From Streptosporangiaceae bacterium NEAU-GS5 (lineage in GTDB: Bacteria; Actinomycetota; Actinomycetes; Streptosporangiales; Streptosporangiaceae): a stretch of DNA of 64,000 bases. A program made the translations under genes and the position numbers. Under the pieces are notes generated by a model that was given only the letters and a program-made list of their open reading frames with translations, was not told the DNA's origin and ran no database searches. Within the stretch, counting starts at the first letter, position 1, and every line of letters begins with the position of its first letter. This document shows, piece after piece, positions 39,963 through 47,983 of the stretch. The stretch covers positions 1 through 64,000 of the forward strand of contig JAGFNW010000028.1 in the NCBI GenBank assembly GCA_017592665.1, given 5' to 3'.

Positions 39963-40008
39963 GGGGGTCGCGCCGGGGGTCGCGCCGGGGGTCGCGCCGG
40001 GGGTCGCC
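39963..40008 (+). repeat. 3.8 x 12-bp tandem repeat
   Basis: Copies of GGGGGTCGCGCC at 39963, 39975 and 39987, with a partial fourth at 39999-40008, immediately after the 11-bp array. Non-coding. Confidence 0.9.
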
Positions 40009-40251
40009 GGTCGCCTTGGGTCGCTATGTCGGCTCGTTCGCGCCGTGATCTGTTCGCGCGCTGCGGCGCGCAAGCGACCCTCGCGGGTGCGGGGCTGGCT
40101 TGCCCGAGGTGAAGTGCGGGCGTGCGGATGGCGGCGTGCGGCGTATGCGGAGGGAAGCGCGCGCGGGGTCGTGCAGGGAGAGGGCGCGCGGGGGGCGTGC
40201 AGGGGGAGAGGGTGCAGGGGGAGAGGGTGCAGGGGTCAGAGGGATAGGGGG

Positions 40252-42504
40252 TCAGAGGGATAGGGAGCGTTTGAGGAAGTCGAGTTGGAGGAGCAGGAGG
40301 TTTTCGGCGACTACTTCTTGGGGGGTCATGTGGGTGACGCCGGAGAGGGGGAGGACGGTGTGGGGGCGGCCGGCTGCGAGCAGAGCGGATGAGAGGCGCA
40401 GCGTGTGGGCCGCGACTACGTTGTCGTCGGCGAGGCCGTGGACGAGAAGCAGCGGGCGGTCGAGCTTCTCGGCGTCGGCGAGCAGGGAGGATGCGTCGTA
40501 GAAGCCGTCGGCGGGCTGGCCGAGGTAGCGCTCCGTGTAGCAGGTGTCGTAGAGGCGCCAGTCGGTCACGGGGGCTCCGGCGACTGCGGCGTGGAATATG
40601 TCGGGGCGACGAAGGACGGCCAGTGCGGCCAGATAGCCGCCGAAGGACCAGCCGCGGATGGCGACACGACTGAGGTCGAGGTCGTCGGGGTACTGCGCGG
40701 CGACACCGGTAAGGGCGTCGATCTGGTCGTCCAGGGCGAGGGTGAGGTCGCGATAGACCTCGCGCTCGAAGGCGGGACCTCGCCCGGGGGTGCCTCGGCC
40801 GTCGGCCACGATCACGGCGAAGCCCTGGTCGGCCCACCACTGCGATTCAAGGAAGGCCCGCCGCGAGGCGACCACGCGCTGGGCGTGCGGGCCACCGTAT
40901 GGGTCCATGAGGACGGGGAGCCGTGACGACCCCGGTTTGTGGCCGGATGGGAAAAGGACCGCGGCGGACAGGTCGCGGTTGCCTACGCGTCTGATGGTCA
41001 CGTGCGGGGCGATGTCCGGGCGCTCGGCGACGGATTTGATCTCCGCGGATTTGATCTCGGCGGACTTGGTTTCTCCGCGCAGCGGGTTGGTCTGGGTCAG
41101 GCTTGTGGGGGGTTGGGGGGCGCGGATGACGCGGATGATGGTGGATTCGTCGGTGAGGGTGGACGTGGCGAGGACTACGGTGCCGCCGTTGGCGGCGGCG
41201 TTGGCTACGCCGCCGGAGGTGAGCTGGGTCAGTTCGCCGGCGTCGGCCGCGGAGTGGTGGGCGGCGGCGCCGGGGGTGGCGGCCTCGGGGTGCGGGGTTG
41301 CGGCCTGGGGGGCGGCTGCGGCGGCGGCGGGGTCGTGAGCGGCGGCGTCGGAGATCGGGGCTGGGGTCTGCGCGGCGGCGGGGTGGCGGGCGGTGGGGTG
41401 GGGGGTGGTGTAGGACCAGATGTCGATTTCGGTGGGGGTGGTGCTGGCGCGGAAGTAGATGGTGTCGGCGTCGACGGTGAGGATGTCGCGGACTTGGAGG
41501 GAGGGCGGGGTGACGGCGGTGGAGCCCAGGATGAGGCGGCGGGTGTCGTCGTCGATCGCGGTCCAGACGAGGGTGCCGTCGCTCAGGCGGGCGGGGAGGC
41601 CGGGGATGATGTCGACCCAGGCGGGGTCGGTGTCTTCGCGGAGCAGGGTCGATCGGCCGGTCGAGGTGTCGATCGCGAACAGGCGCTGGGCCTTCTGGTC
41701 TCGGGGCATGGTGACGATGGCCAGGCCGTGGTCGTCCCAGGCGGCTGTCACCAGGTATTCGTCCTCGAAAGGCACGGAGACGCGCGCGCCGTCCAGGCCC
41801 ATGACGAAGAGGGTGACGGTGGCGTTGGGGGTGCCGGCGGCGGGATAGCGCTGCTCGACCGGCGGGTTGGCGGGGTTGGCGGGGTCGCCGATGTGCCACC
41901 GCTGCACGTCCGACTCGTCTACGCGCGCGGCCAGGAGCGCGTCGGACGACGGCGACCACCAGTAGCCGCGGAAGCGTTCCATCTCCTCGGACGCGATGAA
42001 CTCGGCCAGGCCGTACGTGACGCCGTCCTCGGCGGCCACGGTGCGGTCGGAGCCGTCGGCGAGGTCGTGCACGCGGAGGGCGCCGCCGGAAACGTACGCC
42101 ACGTGCGACCCGTCCGGCGACAGACGTGGGTCGATGACCCCGCCCGGCGTCTTCAAGGCACGCGCCGTGCCGCCTTCCAGCATGTAGAGCTCCCCGGAGA
42201 GGGCGAAGACGATGCGGTGGAGCGCGCTGTCGGTGGCGTACGCCACGACTCCGCCGGCGCCTTCGCGCAGCCGCTCGCGCCGGGCGCGCTCCTCCGGCGG
42301 CAGCGTCTCGTCGGTGGCCCCCGGGTCGAACAGCAGCCGCTCCTCGCCCGTCTCGACGTCGAACTCCCACAGGCAGGTCACCGCGTCGGTGCCCGACCGG
42401 CTGCGGAGGAAGACCACCCGCGCCCCGTCAGGAGAGATCGTGAAGTTCCGCGGCACACCGAGGGTGAACCTTCTGGTCCTTGCCTGCAGACGAGGGAAGC
42501 TCAT
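40252..42504 (-). CDS. S9-family prolyl oligopeptidase (DPP IV-like)
   Basis: 750-residue serine peptidase. An N-terminal beta-propeller (about 20-500, [52 protein letters not shown]) gates a C-terminal alpha/beta-hydrolase. The nucleophile is S620 in [12 protein letters not shown]; the acid is in [13 protein letters not shown] and the His in [12 protein letters not shown] ~60-residue Ala/Pro/His-rich insert ([20 protein letters not shown]) interrupts the propeller near residues 365-425, an oddity among S9 enzymes. No signal peptide, so cytoplasmic. ATG 42504; divergent from mshB. Confidence 0.9.
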   Translation of the reverse strand: MSFPRLQARTRRFTLGVPRNFTISPDGARVVFLRSRSGTDAVTCLWEFDVETGEERLLFDPGATDETLPPEERARRERLREGAGGVVAYATDSALHRIVFALSGELYMLEGGTARALKTPGGVIDPRLSPDGSHVAYVSGGALRVHDLADGSDRTVAAEDGVTYGLAEFIASEEMERFRGYWWSPSSDALLAARVDESDVQRWHIGDPANPANPPVEQRYPAAGTPNATVTLFVMGLDGARVSVPFEDEYLVTAAWDDHGLAIVTMPRDQKAQRLFAIDTSTGRSTLLREDTDPAWVDIIPGLPARLSDGTLVWTAIDDDTRRLILGSTAVTPPSLQVRDILTVDADTIYFRASTTPTEIDIWSYTTPHPTARHPAAAQTPAPISDAAAHDPAAAAAAPQAATPHPEAATPGAAAHHSAADAGELTQLTSGGVANAAANGGTVVLATSTLTDESTIIRVIRAPQPPTSLTQTNPLRGETKSAEIKSAEIKSVAERPDIAPHVTIRRVGNRDLSAAVLFPSGHKPGSSRLPVLMDPYGGPHAQRVVASRRAFLESQWWADQGFAVIVADGRGTPGRGPAFEREVYRDLTLALDDQIDALTGVAAQYPDDLDLSRVAIRGWSFGGYLAALAVLRRPDIFHAAVAGAPVTDWRLYDTCYTERYLGQPADGFYDASSLLADAEKLDRPLLLVHGLADDNVVAAHTLRLSSALLAAGRPHTVLPLSGVTHMTPQEVVAENLLLLQLDFLKRSLSL

Positions 42505-42528
42505 GGCCGCAAGCTTATGCTGAGCCGC

Positions 42529-43374
42529 ATGACCGACCGGCGGCTGCTCCTGGTTCACGCGCACCCCGACGACGAGACGATCGGCACGGGGGCGACCATG
42601 GCGAAATACGCGGCCGAAGGGGCCCACCTCACGCTCGTGACCTGCACGCTCGGCGAGGAAGGGGACATCATCCCGCCGGAGCTCGGCCACCTGTCGCCGG
42701 AGGATCTCGGCCGCCACCGGATCGGCGAACTGGCCGACGCCTGCGCCGCGCTCGGGGTCGCGGATCACCGCTTTCTGGGCGGCGCCGGCCGCTACCGCGA
42801 CTCCGGGATGATCGGCACCCCGCCCAACCGGCGGCCCGACGCCTTCTGGCGCGCCGACCTCGACCGGGCCGCCGCCGACCTGGTCGAGGTGATCGACGAG
42901 GTACGCCCCCAGGTCATGATCACCTACGACGAGAACGGCTTCTACGGCCATCCCGATCACATAAAGGCCAACCGGGTGGCCCTAAGGGCCGCCGGCCTCG
43001 CCGGTCACCGCATCGCGAAGATCTACTACACGGCCGTCCCCGAGTCGGTCGTCATCCGGTCGATCGAGGATCGGATGCCCTTTCACGTGCCCGAGCCGTA
43101 CGGGTGCCAGGACGACGCGGTGGACGCGGAGATCGACGCGAGCGCCTACATCAGCCGGAAGCTGGACGCCATGCGCGCCCACCGCACCCAGATCGCGGTC
43201 GACGAGCCCTGGTACGCGCTGTCCAACATGCTCGGCCAGCGGGCGCTCGGCGTCGAACATTTCATCCTCCACGCCGGTCAGCGCGGGCCCGCCAAGCCTG
43301 GTCCGCCCGTTGAGCTGGGCGGAATCGGCGAGCCGTATACGCGGGAGGACGACCTGTTCGCGGGGATCGGTTAA
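42529..43374 (+). CDS. mshB: GlcNAc-Ins deacetylase, mycothiol biosynthesis
   Basis: 281-residue PIG-L-family zinc deacetylase that converts GlcNAc-Ins to GlcN-Ins in mycothiol synthesis. The zinc site is visible as [11 protein letters not shown] near the N-terminus and GHPDHIKAN further on; [33 protein letters not shown] and [16 protein letters not shown] are the MshB-specific blocks (Mca lacks several of these). ATG 42529 is preferred; ATG 42517 would add four residues. Slightly shorter than the mycobacterial enzyme. Divergent from the S9 peptidase (24-bp gap). Confidence 0.93.
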   Translation: MTDRRLLLVHAHPDDETIGTGATMAKYAAEGAHLTLVTCTLGEEGDIIPPELGHLSPEDLGRHRIGELADACAALGVADHRFLGGAGRYRDSGMIGTPPNRRPDAFWRADLDRAAADLVEVIDEVRPQVMITYDENGFYGHPDHIKANRVALRAAGLAGHRIAKIYYTAVPESVVIRSIEDRMPFHVPEPYGCQDDAVDAEIDASAYISRKLDAMRAHRTQIAVDEPWYALSNMLGQRALGVEHFILHAGQRGPAKPGPPVELGGIGEPYTREDDLFAGIG

Positions 43375-43383
43375 CCTCTGGCC

Positions 43384-43860
43384 ATGATGGAGGCCCCCGA
43401 GGTGCCCGAGCTGCCGGAGCCGCTGCCCGAGGCGCCGGACGACGAGCCCGACGCCGGGGCGGCGGCGGTGACCGGCGCTGCCTACGGCACGCTCGTCATG
43501 CTGGGCCTGATCCTCGGGGTCATCGGCGGCCTGGAGCATTCCTGGTACGTCCAGGGAATCCCGGTCGCTGCCGTCGGGTGGGTCCTTGCGCTGTTCGCCC
43601 TGCCTTATTCCATCGGCCGCCTGACCAAGTCGCGGATGGCTCCGCTGGTGCTGGTGGTGGCGTGGCTGCTCATGTCGTTCGTGCTGGCCGGGCGGCGCCC
43701 GGAGGGCGACCTCGCGATCGCCGCCGACGCGTCCGGCTATCTCTACCTGTACGGGGGGGCGGTCGCGGTGGTCCTGGCCGTCGTCCTGTCCCCATCTCGG
43801 GGCCCTTCGTGGCTGCTGCGCAGTTGGACCCCCGGTTCCAACAAAGAAATGTCTGAATAA
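43384..43860 (+). CDS. DUF6113-like membrane protein
   Basis: 158 residues. An acidic Pro/Glu-rich cytoplasmic N-terminus (about 1-30) is followed by four TM helices (about 35-52, 58-76, 85-101, 119-136) and a short tail. Size, topology and position just after mshB match a small actinobacterial membrane family (DUF6113) that I associate with this locus; this was not verified. It lies 9 bp after mshB, so probably cotranscribed. Function unknown. Confidence 0.68.
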   Translation: MMEAPEVPELPEPLPEAPDDEPDAGAAAVTGAAYGTLVMLGLILGVIGGLEHSWYVQGIPVAAVGWVLALFALPYSIGRLTKSRMAPLVLVVAWLLMSFVLAGRRPEGDLAIAADASGYLYLYGGAVAVVLAVVLSPSRGPSWLLRSWTPGSNKEMSE

Positions 43861-43869
43861 AGTAGTTCT

Positions 43870-44349
43870 GTGCTTGTGGACAGGGACCTCTACCGAAAGG
43901 TCGCGGGGCGCTATGCCACTGGCATCGCGATAGTCACCACCCGCGCCGACGAGGTGGATCACGCGATGACGGTGAACTCGCTCGCGTCGGTCTCCCTCGA
44001 TCCCCTCCTCACCCTGTTCTGCGCCGAGAAGATCGCGCGCTTCCACGACGCCGTGCTCGAGGCCGGCGTGTGGGGCGTGTCGGTGCTCCGCGAGGACGAC
44101 GAGGAGGCGTCCCGCTACTTCGCCAAACGCGGCCGGCTGCTGGAGGGCCAGCTGGACGCCTGGCCGCACCACCACGGCGAGCTCGGCGTGGCGCTGTTCG
44201 ACCGCGCGGTCGCCACGATGGAGTGCCGGACCACGGCCGTCTACGACGGAGGCGACCATTCCATCGTCGTCGGCGAGGTGATGGCCGTCGACACCCCATC
44301 CGACGGCGAACCGCTGCTTTACCACGAAGGCCGCTATAGAAGATTCTGA
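43870..44349 (+). CDS. Flavin reductase-like FMN-binding protein
   Basis: 159-residue flavin-reductase-domain protein (split-barrel FMN fold): YRKVAGRYATGIAIVTTRADEVDHAMTVNSLASVSLDPLLTLFC is the family's N-terminal block, and a GDHSIVVGEVMAV strand with LLYHEGRYRRF closes it. Such proteins reduce FMN with NAD(P)H for a monooxygenase partner, but none is adjacent. Start is GTG 43870 or GTG 43876. Confidence 0.86.
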   Translation: MLVDRDLYRKVAGRYATGIAIVTTRADEVDHAMTVNSLASVSLDPLLTLFCAEKIARFHDAVLEAGVWGVSVLREDDEEASRYFAKRGRLLEGQLDAWPHHHGELGVALFDRAVATMECRTTAVYDGGDHSIVVGEVMAVDTPSDGEPLLYHEGRYRRF

Positions 44350-44353
44350 GCGC

Positions 44354-44779
44354 ATGCGGAGAGCGCACCGGACCCGGCAGATCCTCAACTACGCCAACCT
44401 GTCGACCCCGGCCGGGTTGTTGATCGGGCGGCTGGGCGGGGGCCGCGCCGTACGGCACGAGACGGGGCTGGTCCTCGTCTACGGCTGCCGCCTCATTCCG
44501 CCGCGTGCGGGCGCTTTCACGGTGGGCAGCGTGGTGATGACCAAGCGCCCGCCGGAGGAGGACTACCTGTCCGGCCGCCTGCTGGCGCACGAGGCGCGGC
44601 ACGCCTGGCAGTGGTCGGGCTGCGTGCTCGTGCCGTTGGGAGCCGTGCTCTACCTGCTCGCGCTCACCGCCTCGTACGTCATCTGCGGCGACCCCGGCTC
44701 CTGGAACGTCTTCGAACGGATGGCCAACCTGGAGGACGGCGGCTACGCCCGCCTCGCCCCCTGGTGGTCCCGGACTTAG
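44354..44779 (+). CDS. Small membrane protein with HExxH motif
   Basis: 141 residues, not assigned to a named family. GRLLAHEARHAWQW contains HEARH, a zincin HExxH motif, near residue 80. It is followed by one TM helix (about 92-111, VLVPLGAVLYLLALTASYVI) and NVFERMANLEDGGY, whose Glu could be a third zinc ligand. It begins 4 bp after the flavin reductase gene. Possibly a membrane-attached metalloprotease or an inactive relative. Its TAG stop is the start of the 32-bp dispersed repeat. Confidence 0.62.
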   Translation: MRRAHRTRQILNYANLSTPAGLLIGRLGGGRAVRHETGLVLVYGCRLIPPRAGAFTVGSVVMTKRPPEEDYLSGRLLAHEARHAWQWSGCVLVPLGAVLYLLALTASYVICGDPGSWNVFERMANLEDGGYARLAPWWSRT

Positions 44780-44840
44780 AGCCTGTTGGTGGACTCCCGT
44801 CCGTCGCGTAGCAGGACAGCGGAGTCCACCAACAGGCTCT
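44777..44840. repeat. Complete palindromic copy of the dispersed repeat
   Basis: Perfect 20-bp inverted repeat: AGAGCCTGTTGGTGGACTCC (44778-44797) and its complement (44821-44840) around a 23-nt loop containing CGTCC/GGAC. The first 32 bp are identical to 20761-20792. It fills the gap between convergent genes, providing the stop of one and abutting the stop of the other (44840). It may be a bidirectional terminator without a T-tract or a mobile palindromic element. Confidence 0.85.
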
Positions 44841-46096
44841 CAGACGCTCCAGAGCTGGCCGTCGGGCGTGTCGGTCACGTCGACGCCGAGGGCGGCGAGC
44901 TCGTCGCGGATCCGGTCGGCGGCGGCCCAGTCGTGCGCGGCCTTGGCCCGCTCGCGCTCGGCCAGCAGCTCGCCCGCGCCGGACGGCAGGACGGCGGGTT
45001 TGCCGATGTCGGCCGACAGGTCGAGCCCGAGGATGTGGTCGGAGTCGAGGAACGTCTCGAACTTCGCGCCCGCCGGGACCTCAGGGTCGCGTTCGAGCTC
45101 GCGCAGGATCTGGATGGCTCGCGGCGTGTCGAGGTCGTCTTCGAACGCCTCCCGGATCCGCTGCCCGTAGTCGGCGGAGATCGGACGGCTCGGCGACTCG
45201 GCCCATTCGGCCACCCGCTGCCGGAATCGCCGCAGCGTGCGGTCGGCCACGCCGAGGCCGTCCCAGGTCAGGTTCATCTGGTGCCGATAGCGGTGGTCGA
45301 GCAGCGCGAGCCGTACGGCCAGCGGGTCGAGACCGCGCTCGGCCACATCGGACATCAGCACGACGTTTCCCGCGGACTCGGCCATCCTCCGGCCCTCGAA
45401 CAGCACGTGCTCGCTGTGCGCCCAGTGGGCCACGACCTCGTGGCCGGTAGCGGAGTCGGACTGGGCGCGCTCGTTCTCGTGGTGCGGGAAGCGCAGGTCG
45501 ATGCCGCCGGTCTGGAGGTCGATCCGCTCACCGAGGAAGCGCAGGGACATGGCCGAGCACTCGACGTGCCATCCGGGCACGCCCTCGCCCTCCCACGGCG
45601 TTTTCCAGGTCGTCGCGCCGTTCATCGAGCCGTCCGCCTGCTTCCACAGGACCCAGTCTTCGGCCTCGTTTCCGGAGATCTCCCCGTACGTGGGGAAGGA
45701 ACCGGCCTCGAAGAGGACCGAGCCGTCGGGACCGCGATAGGCGTGGCCCTTTTCCAGCAGCTTCGCGACCAGCTCGATCATGGGCTCGATCGACTCGCTG
45801 GCCCGGGGGGCGTGCTCCGGCGGCCGCAGGTTGAGCGCGGCGGCGTCGGCGGTGAAGGCCTCCTCGTGAAGACGGGCCGACTCACCGAGGTCGGTGATGT
45901 CGCGGCACGCGCTCACGCGTACGCCGCGACGCTCGACCACCCGTCTGATCAGGTCGGCGAACACATATGAGCGGAAGTCGGCGATGTGGACGGGGCGGTC
46001 GACGGCCGGGCCGCATGTGTACATGCGCAACAGCCGCGCCCCCGCAGGGGTGAGCGGTTCGACCTGACGATGACGTGTGTCGTACAGCCGCAACAT
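44840..46096 (-). CDS. Cysteinyl-tRNA synthetase-like protein, divergent
   Basis: 418-residue class I synthetase homologue. Zinc-site residues of CysRS are kept: C in MYTCGPAVD, C in GWHVECSAM, H/E in FPHHENERAQ. The C-terminal ...RAKAAHDWAAADRIRDELAALGVDVTDTPDG block is also CysRS-like. However, the HIGH motif reads HIAD and KMSKS reads RMAES, and the anticodon-side region is short (CysRS usually ~460 residues; MshC ~410). It could be a MshC- or natural-product-type cysteine ligase or a degenerate paralogue. Convergent with the 44354 gene. Confidence 0.72.
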   Translation of the reverse strand: MLRLYDTRHRQVEPLTPAGARLLRMYTCGPAVDRPVHIADFRSYVFADLIRRVVERRGVRVSACRDITDLGESARLHEEAFTADAAALNLRPPEHAPRASESIEPMIELVAKLLEKGHAYRGPDGSVLFEAGSFPTYGEISGNEAEDWVLWKQADGSMNGATTWKTPWEGEGVPGWHVECSAMSLRFLGERIDLQTGGIDLRFPHHENERAQSDSATGHEVVAHWAHSEHVLFEGRRMAESAGNVVLMSDVAERGLDPLAVRLALLDHRYRHQMNLTWDGLGVADRTLRRFRQRVAEWAESPSRPISADYGQRIREAFEDDLDTPRAIQILRELERDPEVPAGAKFETFLDSDHILGLDLSADIGKPAVLPSGAGELLAERERAKAAHDWAAADRIRDELAALGVDVTDTPDGQLWSV

Positions 46097-46105
46097 GGCT
46101 CAAAC

Positions 46106-47932
46106 TTACGATGCCGTCAGGAAGCCGAGGATGTCGCGGTCGCCGCGCTCGCGCAGCCGTTCCAGCACCTCTTCGCGCGACGGCCCCTCGTGCAGGCCGA
46201 TGCGGCCGCCGATCAGCCGCAGCCCTTCGGCCTCCGAGGCCACCGGCGCGGTGTAGCCGATCAGGTGCAGCGACCTCGCCAGCGGCGGCAGCCCGGGCGA
46301 GGCGGCCGGCAGGAACCGGGTGAGCAGCTCGCCGCCGTCGGAGACGGTCAGGAAGACGTGATCGCCCTCGCCGGCGTTGTATTCGACCAGGATCGGACGG
46401 ATCGAGCCCATGGTCGGCTGGTTGTGCCAGCTGATCACGACGTCGCCGGTCGGCGTGGACGCGGTCAACGAGCCGCCGGGGGCCATGCCCAGGTGCGCGG
46501 CGAAGCCGGTCGGCAGCGGAGAGCCGGAGCCGCGCAGGTGCTCGGCGTTGACGTCGACCCGGTGCCACCACCGGCCGTCGCGGCTGCGGAAGCAGCGGCG
46601 GGTCATCGAGACGTCGCGCCGCGGCTGGTAGTCGCCCTGACCGGCGCCGGCCACCCGGATCCAGCCGCGCTGGGTGCGCTCGAAGCCCGGCCCTCCCGCG
46701 TACGCGCGCACGGAGCTCTCGCTGACCTCGTAACGCGTGGTCAGGGATTCGACGATGGTGTTGACCGAGGCCTCGCCGCCGGCCCGTTCGATCTCCCGGG
46801 CGATCATCTCGCGGATGCCCAGATATTCCTCGCCGCCCCAGCGGGCCAGGCCGTACTTGTTGCGGTCGAGGCGGAGGAAGCGGGCGTCGGCGGTCAGCTG
46901 GTTGCGGATGCCGACCAGGCTGTAATCCTCGCCGATCCGGCTCTGGATCTCCTCGGGGGACAGCGACGCCCCGGCCACCGCGAGGACGGCCTCGGCCTTG
47001 TCGTTGACGCTGCGCGGCCACGGGACCACGTGGCCTTCGAGCAGCCGCAGATGCGGCACCGCGGCCAGCCACCGCTCGCCCACGTCCTCGCGCACGCCGA
47101 GCTGGGCCACCATGGAGACGGCCTCGCCGAGCGGCACGGGCCCGTCGGTGAACAGCTGCCGGGTTTTCTCCCGAAGCTCGTCCGAGCCGCCCGCGACCAG
47201 CCAGCCGTCGGCCTGCTCATAATCGGTGAGCAGGGTGCGGATGAACCGCCACACCGGTATGCCGAGCGTGACGAGCTCGGTCGGGTGCCAGGCCGCTGCC
47301 GAGGCCAGTTCGTCGGCCGGCAGCGCCGAGCCGAGCTGGGTGCGCAGCCACGCCAGGTGGGCCGTCAGCGGGGCCGCGCGCGGGCTCTCGAGCCAGGCCG
47401 TCACATGATCGCGGAGGTCGCGCTCGATCTGCCGGATGCGCTCCCTGGTCACCGAGAACCGCTGCGCCAGCTCGTCGAGCGTGGCCCGGTGCGTGGCGTA
47501 GAGCCGGTCGCGGGAGATGGCCCGCTGGCGCTCGTCGAGCGCGCCGAACGCCTCGTCGATGATCTCCGGGATGGACTGCCGCTCGGGCTGGGCCGTCTCG
47601 TCCTGCGGCTCGGTCTCCAGCAGGTGCTCGAGCACCTTCGTGCACAGCGCGAGGACCTGCTCCCGCGAGCTCGGCGTACGGAGGCTCTCCTCGAGATTGG
47701 TGAAGCGCAGCAGCGGAATGATGTCGCCGAGGATCAGATGCCCCCAGCAGGCGACCGTGAGATCGGCGAGCCGGGATGCCACCTGCGCGATGCCGACCGC
47801 GGCGCAGGCGCGGTCGAGGGGCAAGGCCTGCCACCACGCCTCCGGAAGACCGGGGTCGCTCGCGATCGGCTCCACCTGGCTGGGTGCGGTCCAGCGAAGC
47901 GGAGGCACGATGTCGCTCAGGCTCAGGTTCAT
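46106..47932 (-). CDS. Unknown protein with sigma-region-4-like HTH (paralogue A)
   Basis: 608 residues, no named family. The N-terminal block (about 1-85, SLSDIVPPLRW, LPEAWWQALPLDR) is shared with the gene at 50033. Residues about 140-195 (LDERQRAISRDRLYATHRATLDELAQRFSVTRERIRQIER) resemble sigma-70 region 4. About 305-440 carry winged-helix/HARE-HTH-like segments (SPEEIQSRIGEDYSLVGIRNQL, GGEASVNTIVESLTTRYEVSES). The last ~150 residues (TRRCFRSRDGRWWHRVDV...LRERGDRDILGFL) again match the paralogue. Likely a DNA-binding regulator or sensor working with the helicase encoded 51 bp upstream. Confidence 0.72.
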   Translation of the reverse strand: MNLSLSDIVPPLRWTAPSQVEPIASDPGLPEAWWQALPLDRACAAVGIAQVASRLADLTVACWGHLILGDIIPLLRFTNLEESLRTPSSREQVLALCTKVLEHLLETEPQDETAQPERQSIPEIIDEAFGALDERQRAISRDRLYATHRATLDELAQRFSVTRERIRQIERDLRDHVTAWLESPRAAPLTAHLAWLRTQLGSALPADELASAAAWHPTELVTLGIPVWRFIRTLLTDYEQADGWLVAGGSDELREKTRQLFTDGPVPLGEAVSMVAQLGVREDVGERWLAAVPHLRLLEGHVVPWPRSVNDKAEAVLAVAGASLSPEEIQSRIGEDYSLVGIRNQLTADARFLRLDRNKYGLARWGGEEYLGIREMIAREIERAGGEASVNTIVESLTTRYEVSESSVRAYAGGPGFERTQRGWIRVAGAGQGDYQPRRDVSMTRRCFRSRDGRWWHRVDVNAEHLRGSGSPLPTGFAAHLGMAPGGSLTASTPTGDVVISWHNQPTMGSIRPILVEYNAGEGDHVFLTVSDGGELLTRFLPAASPGLPPLARSLHLIGYTAPVASEAEGLRLIGGRIGLHEGPSREEVLERLRERGDRDILGFLTAS

Positions 47933-47983
47933 TCGGGTCCAACCGGCAAGGGGAAATAAGTTTCCGCAGTTCAGACTATTCGA

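Larger units (their letters stand above)
39490..40251. other. 762-bp repeat-rich intergenic region
   Basis: No supportable gene between the convergent ABC and S9 peptidase genes. It contains degenerate GGTGCGCCGA repeats near 39720-39755; an imperfect 15-bp-arm hairpin (39773-39787 / 39795-39809, 13 of 15 paired, 7-nt loop) and a CCGTGTG-A-CACACGG palindrome (39819-39833). Two tandem arrays follow (39916-39959, 39963-40008), with GTGCAGGGGGAGAGG-type repeats near 40195-40260 running to the peptidase stop. The hairpins may terminate transcription. Confidence 0.65.

Noticed and set aside
40939-42528. 530-codon N-terminal extension of the mshB frame
   Set aside because: Gly/Arg/Val-rich antisense of the S9 peptidase; MshB homologues start at the conserved [12 protein letters not shown] segment.
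44840-46096. Assignment of the CysRS-like gene as mshC
   Set aside because: Length is right and mshB is close, but the C-terminal CysRS-type helix is present and the HIGH/KMSKS motifs differ from those expected of MshC; left unnamed.
45986-47959. 657-codon + strand frame over paralogue A
   Set aside because: Shadow of the minus-strand gene, whose product matches its paralogue at 50033 in sequence and end points.
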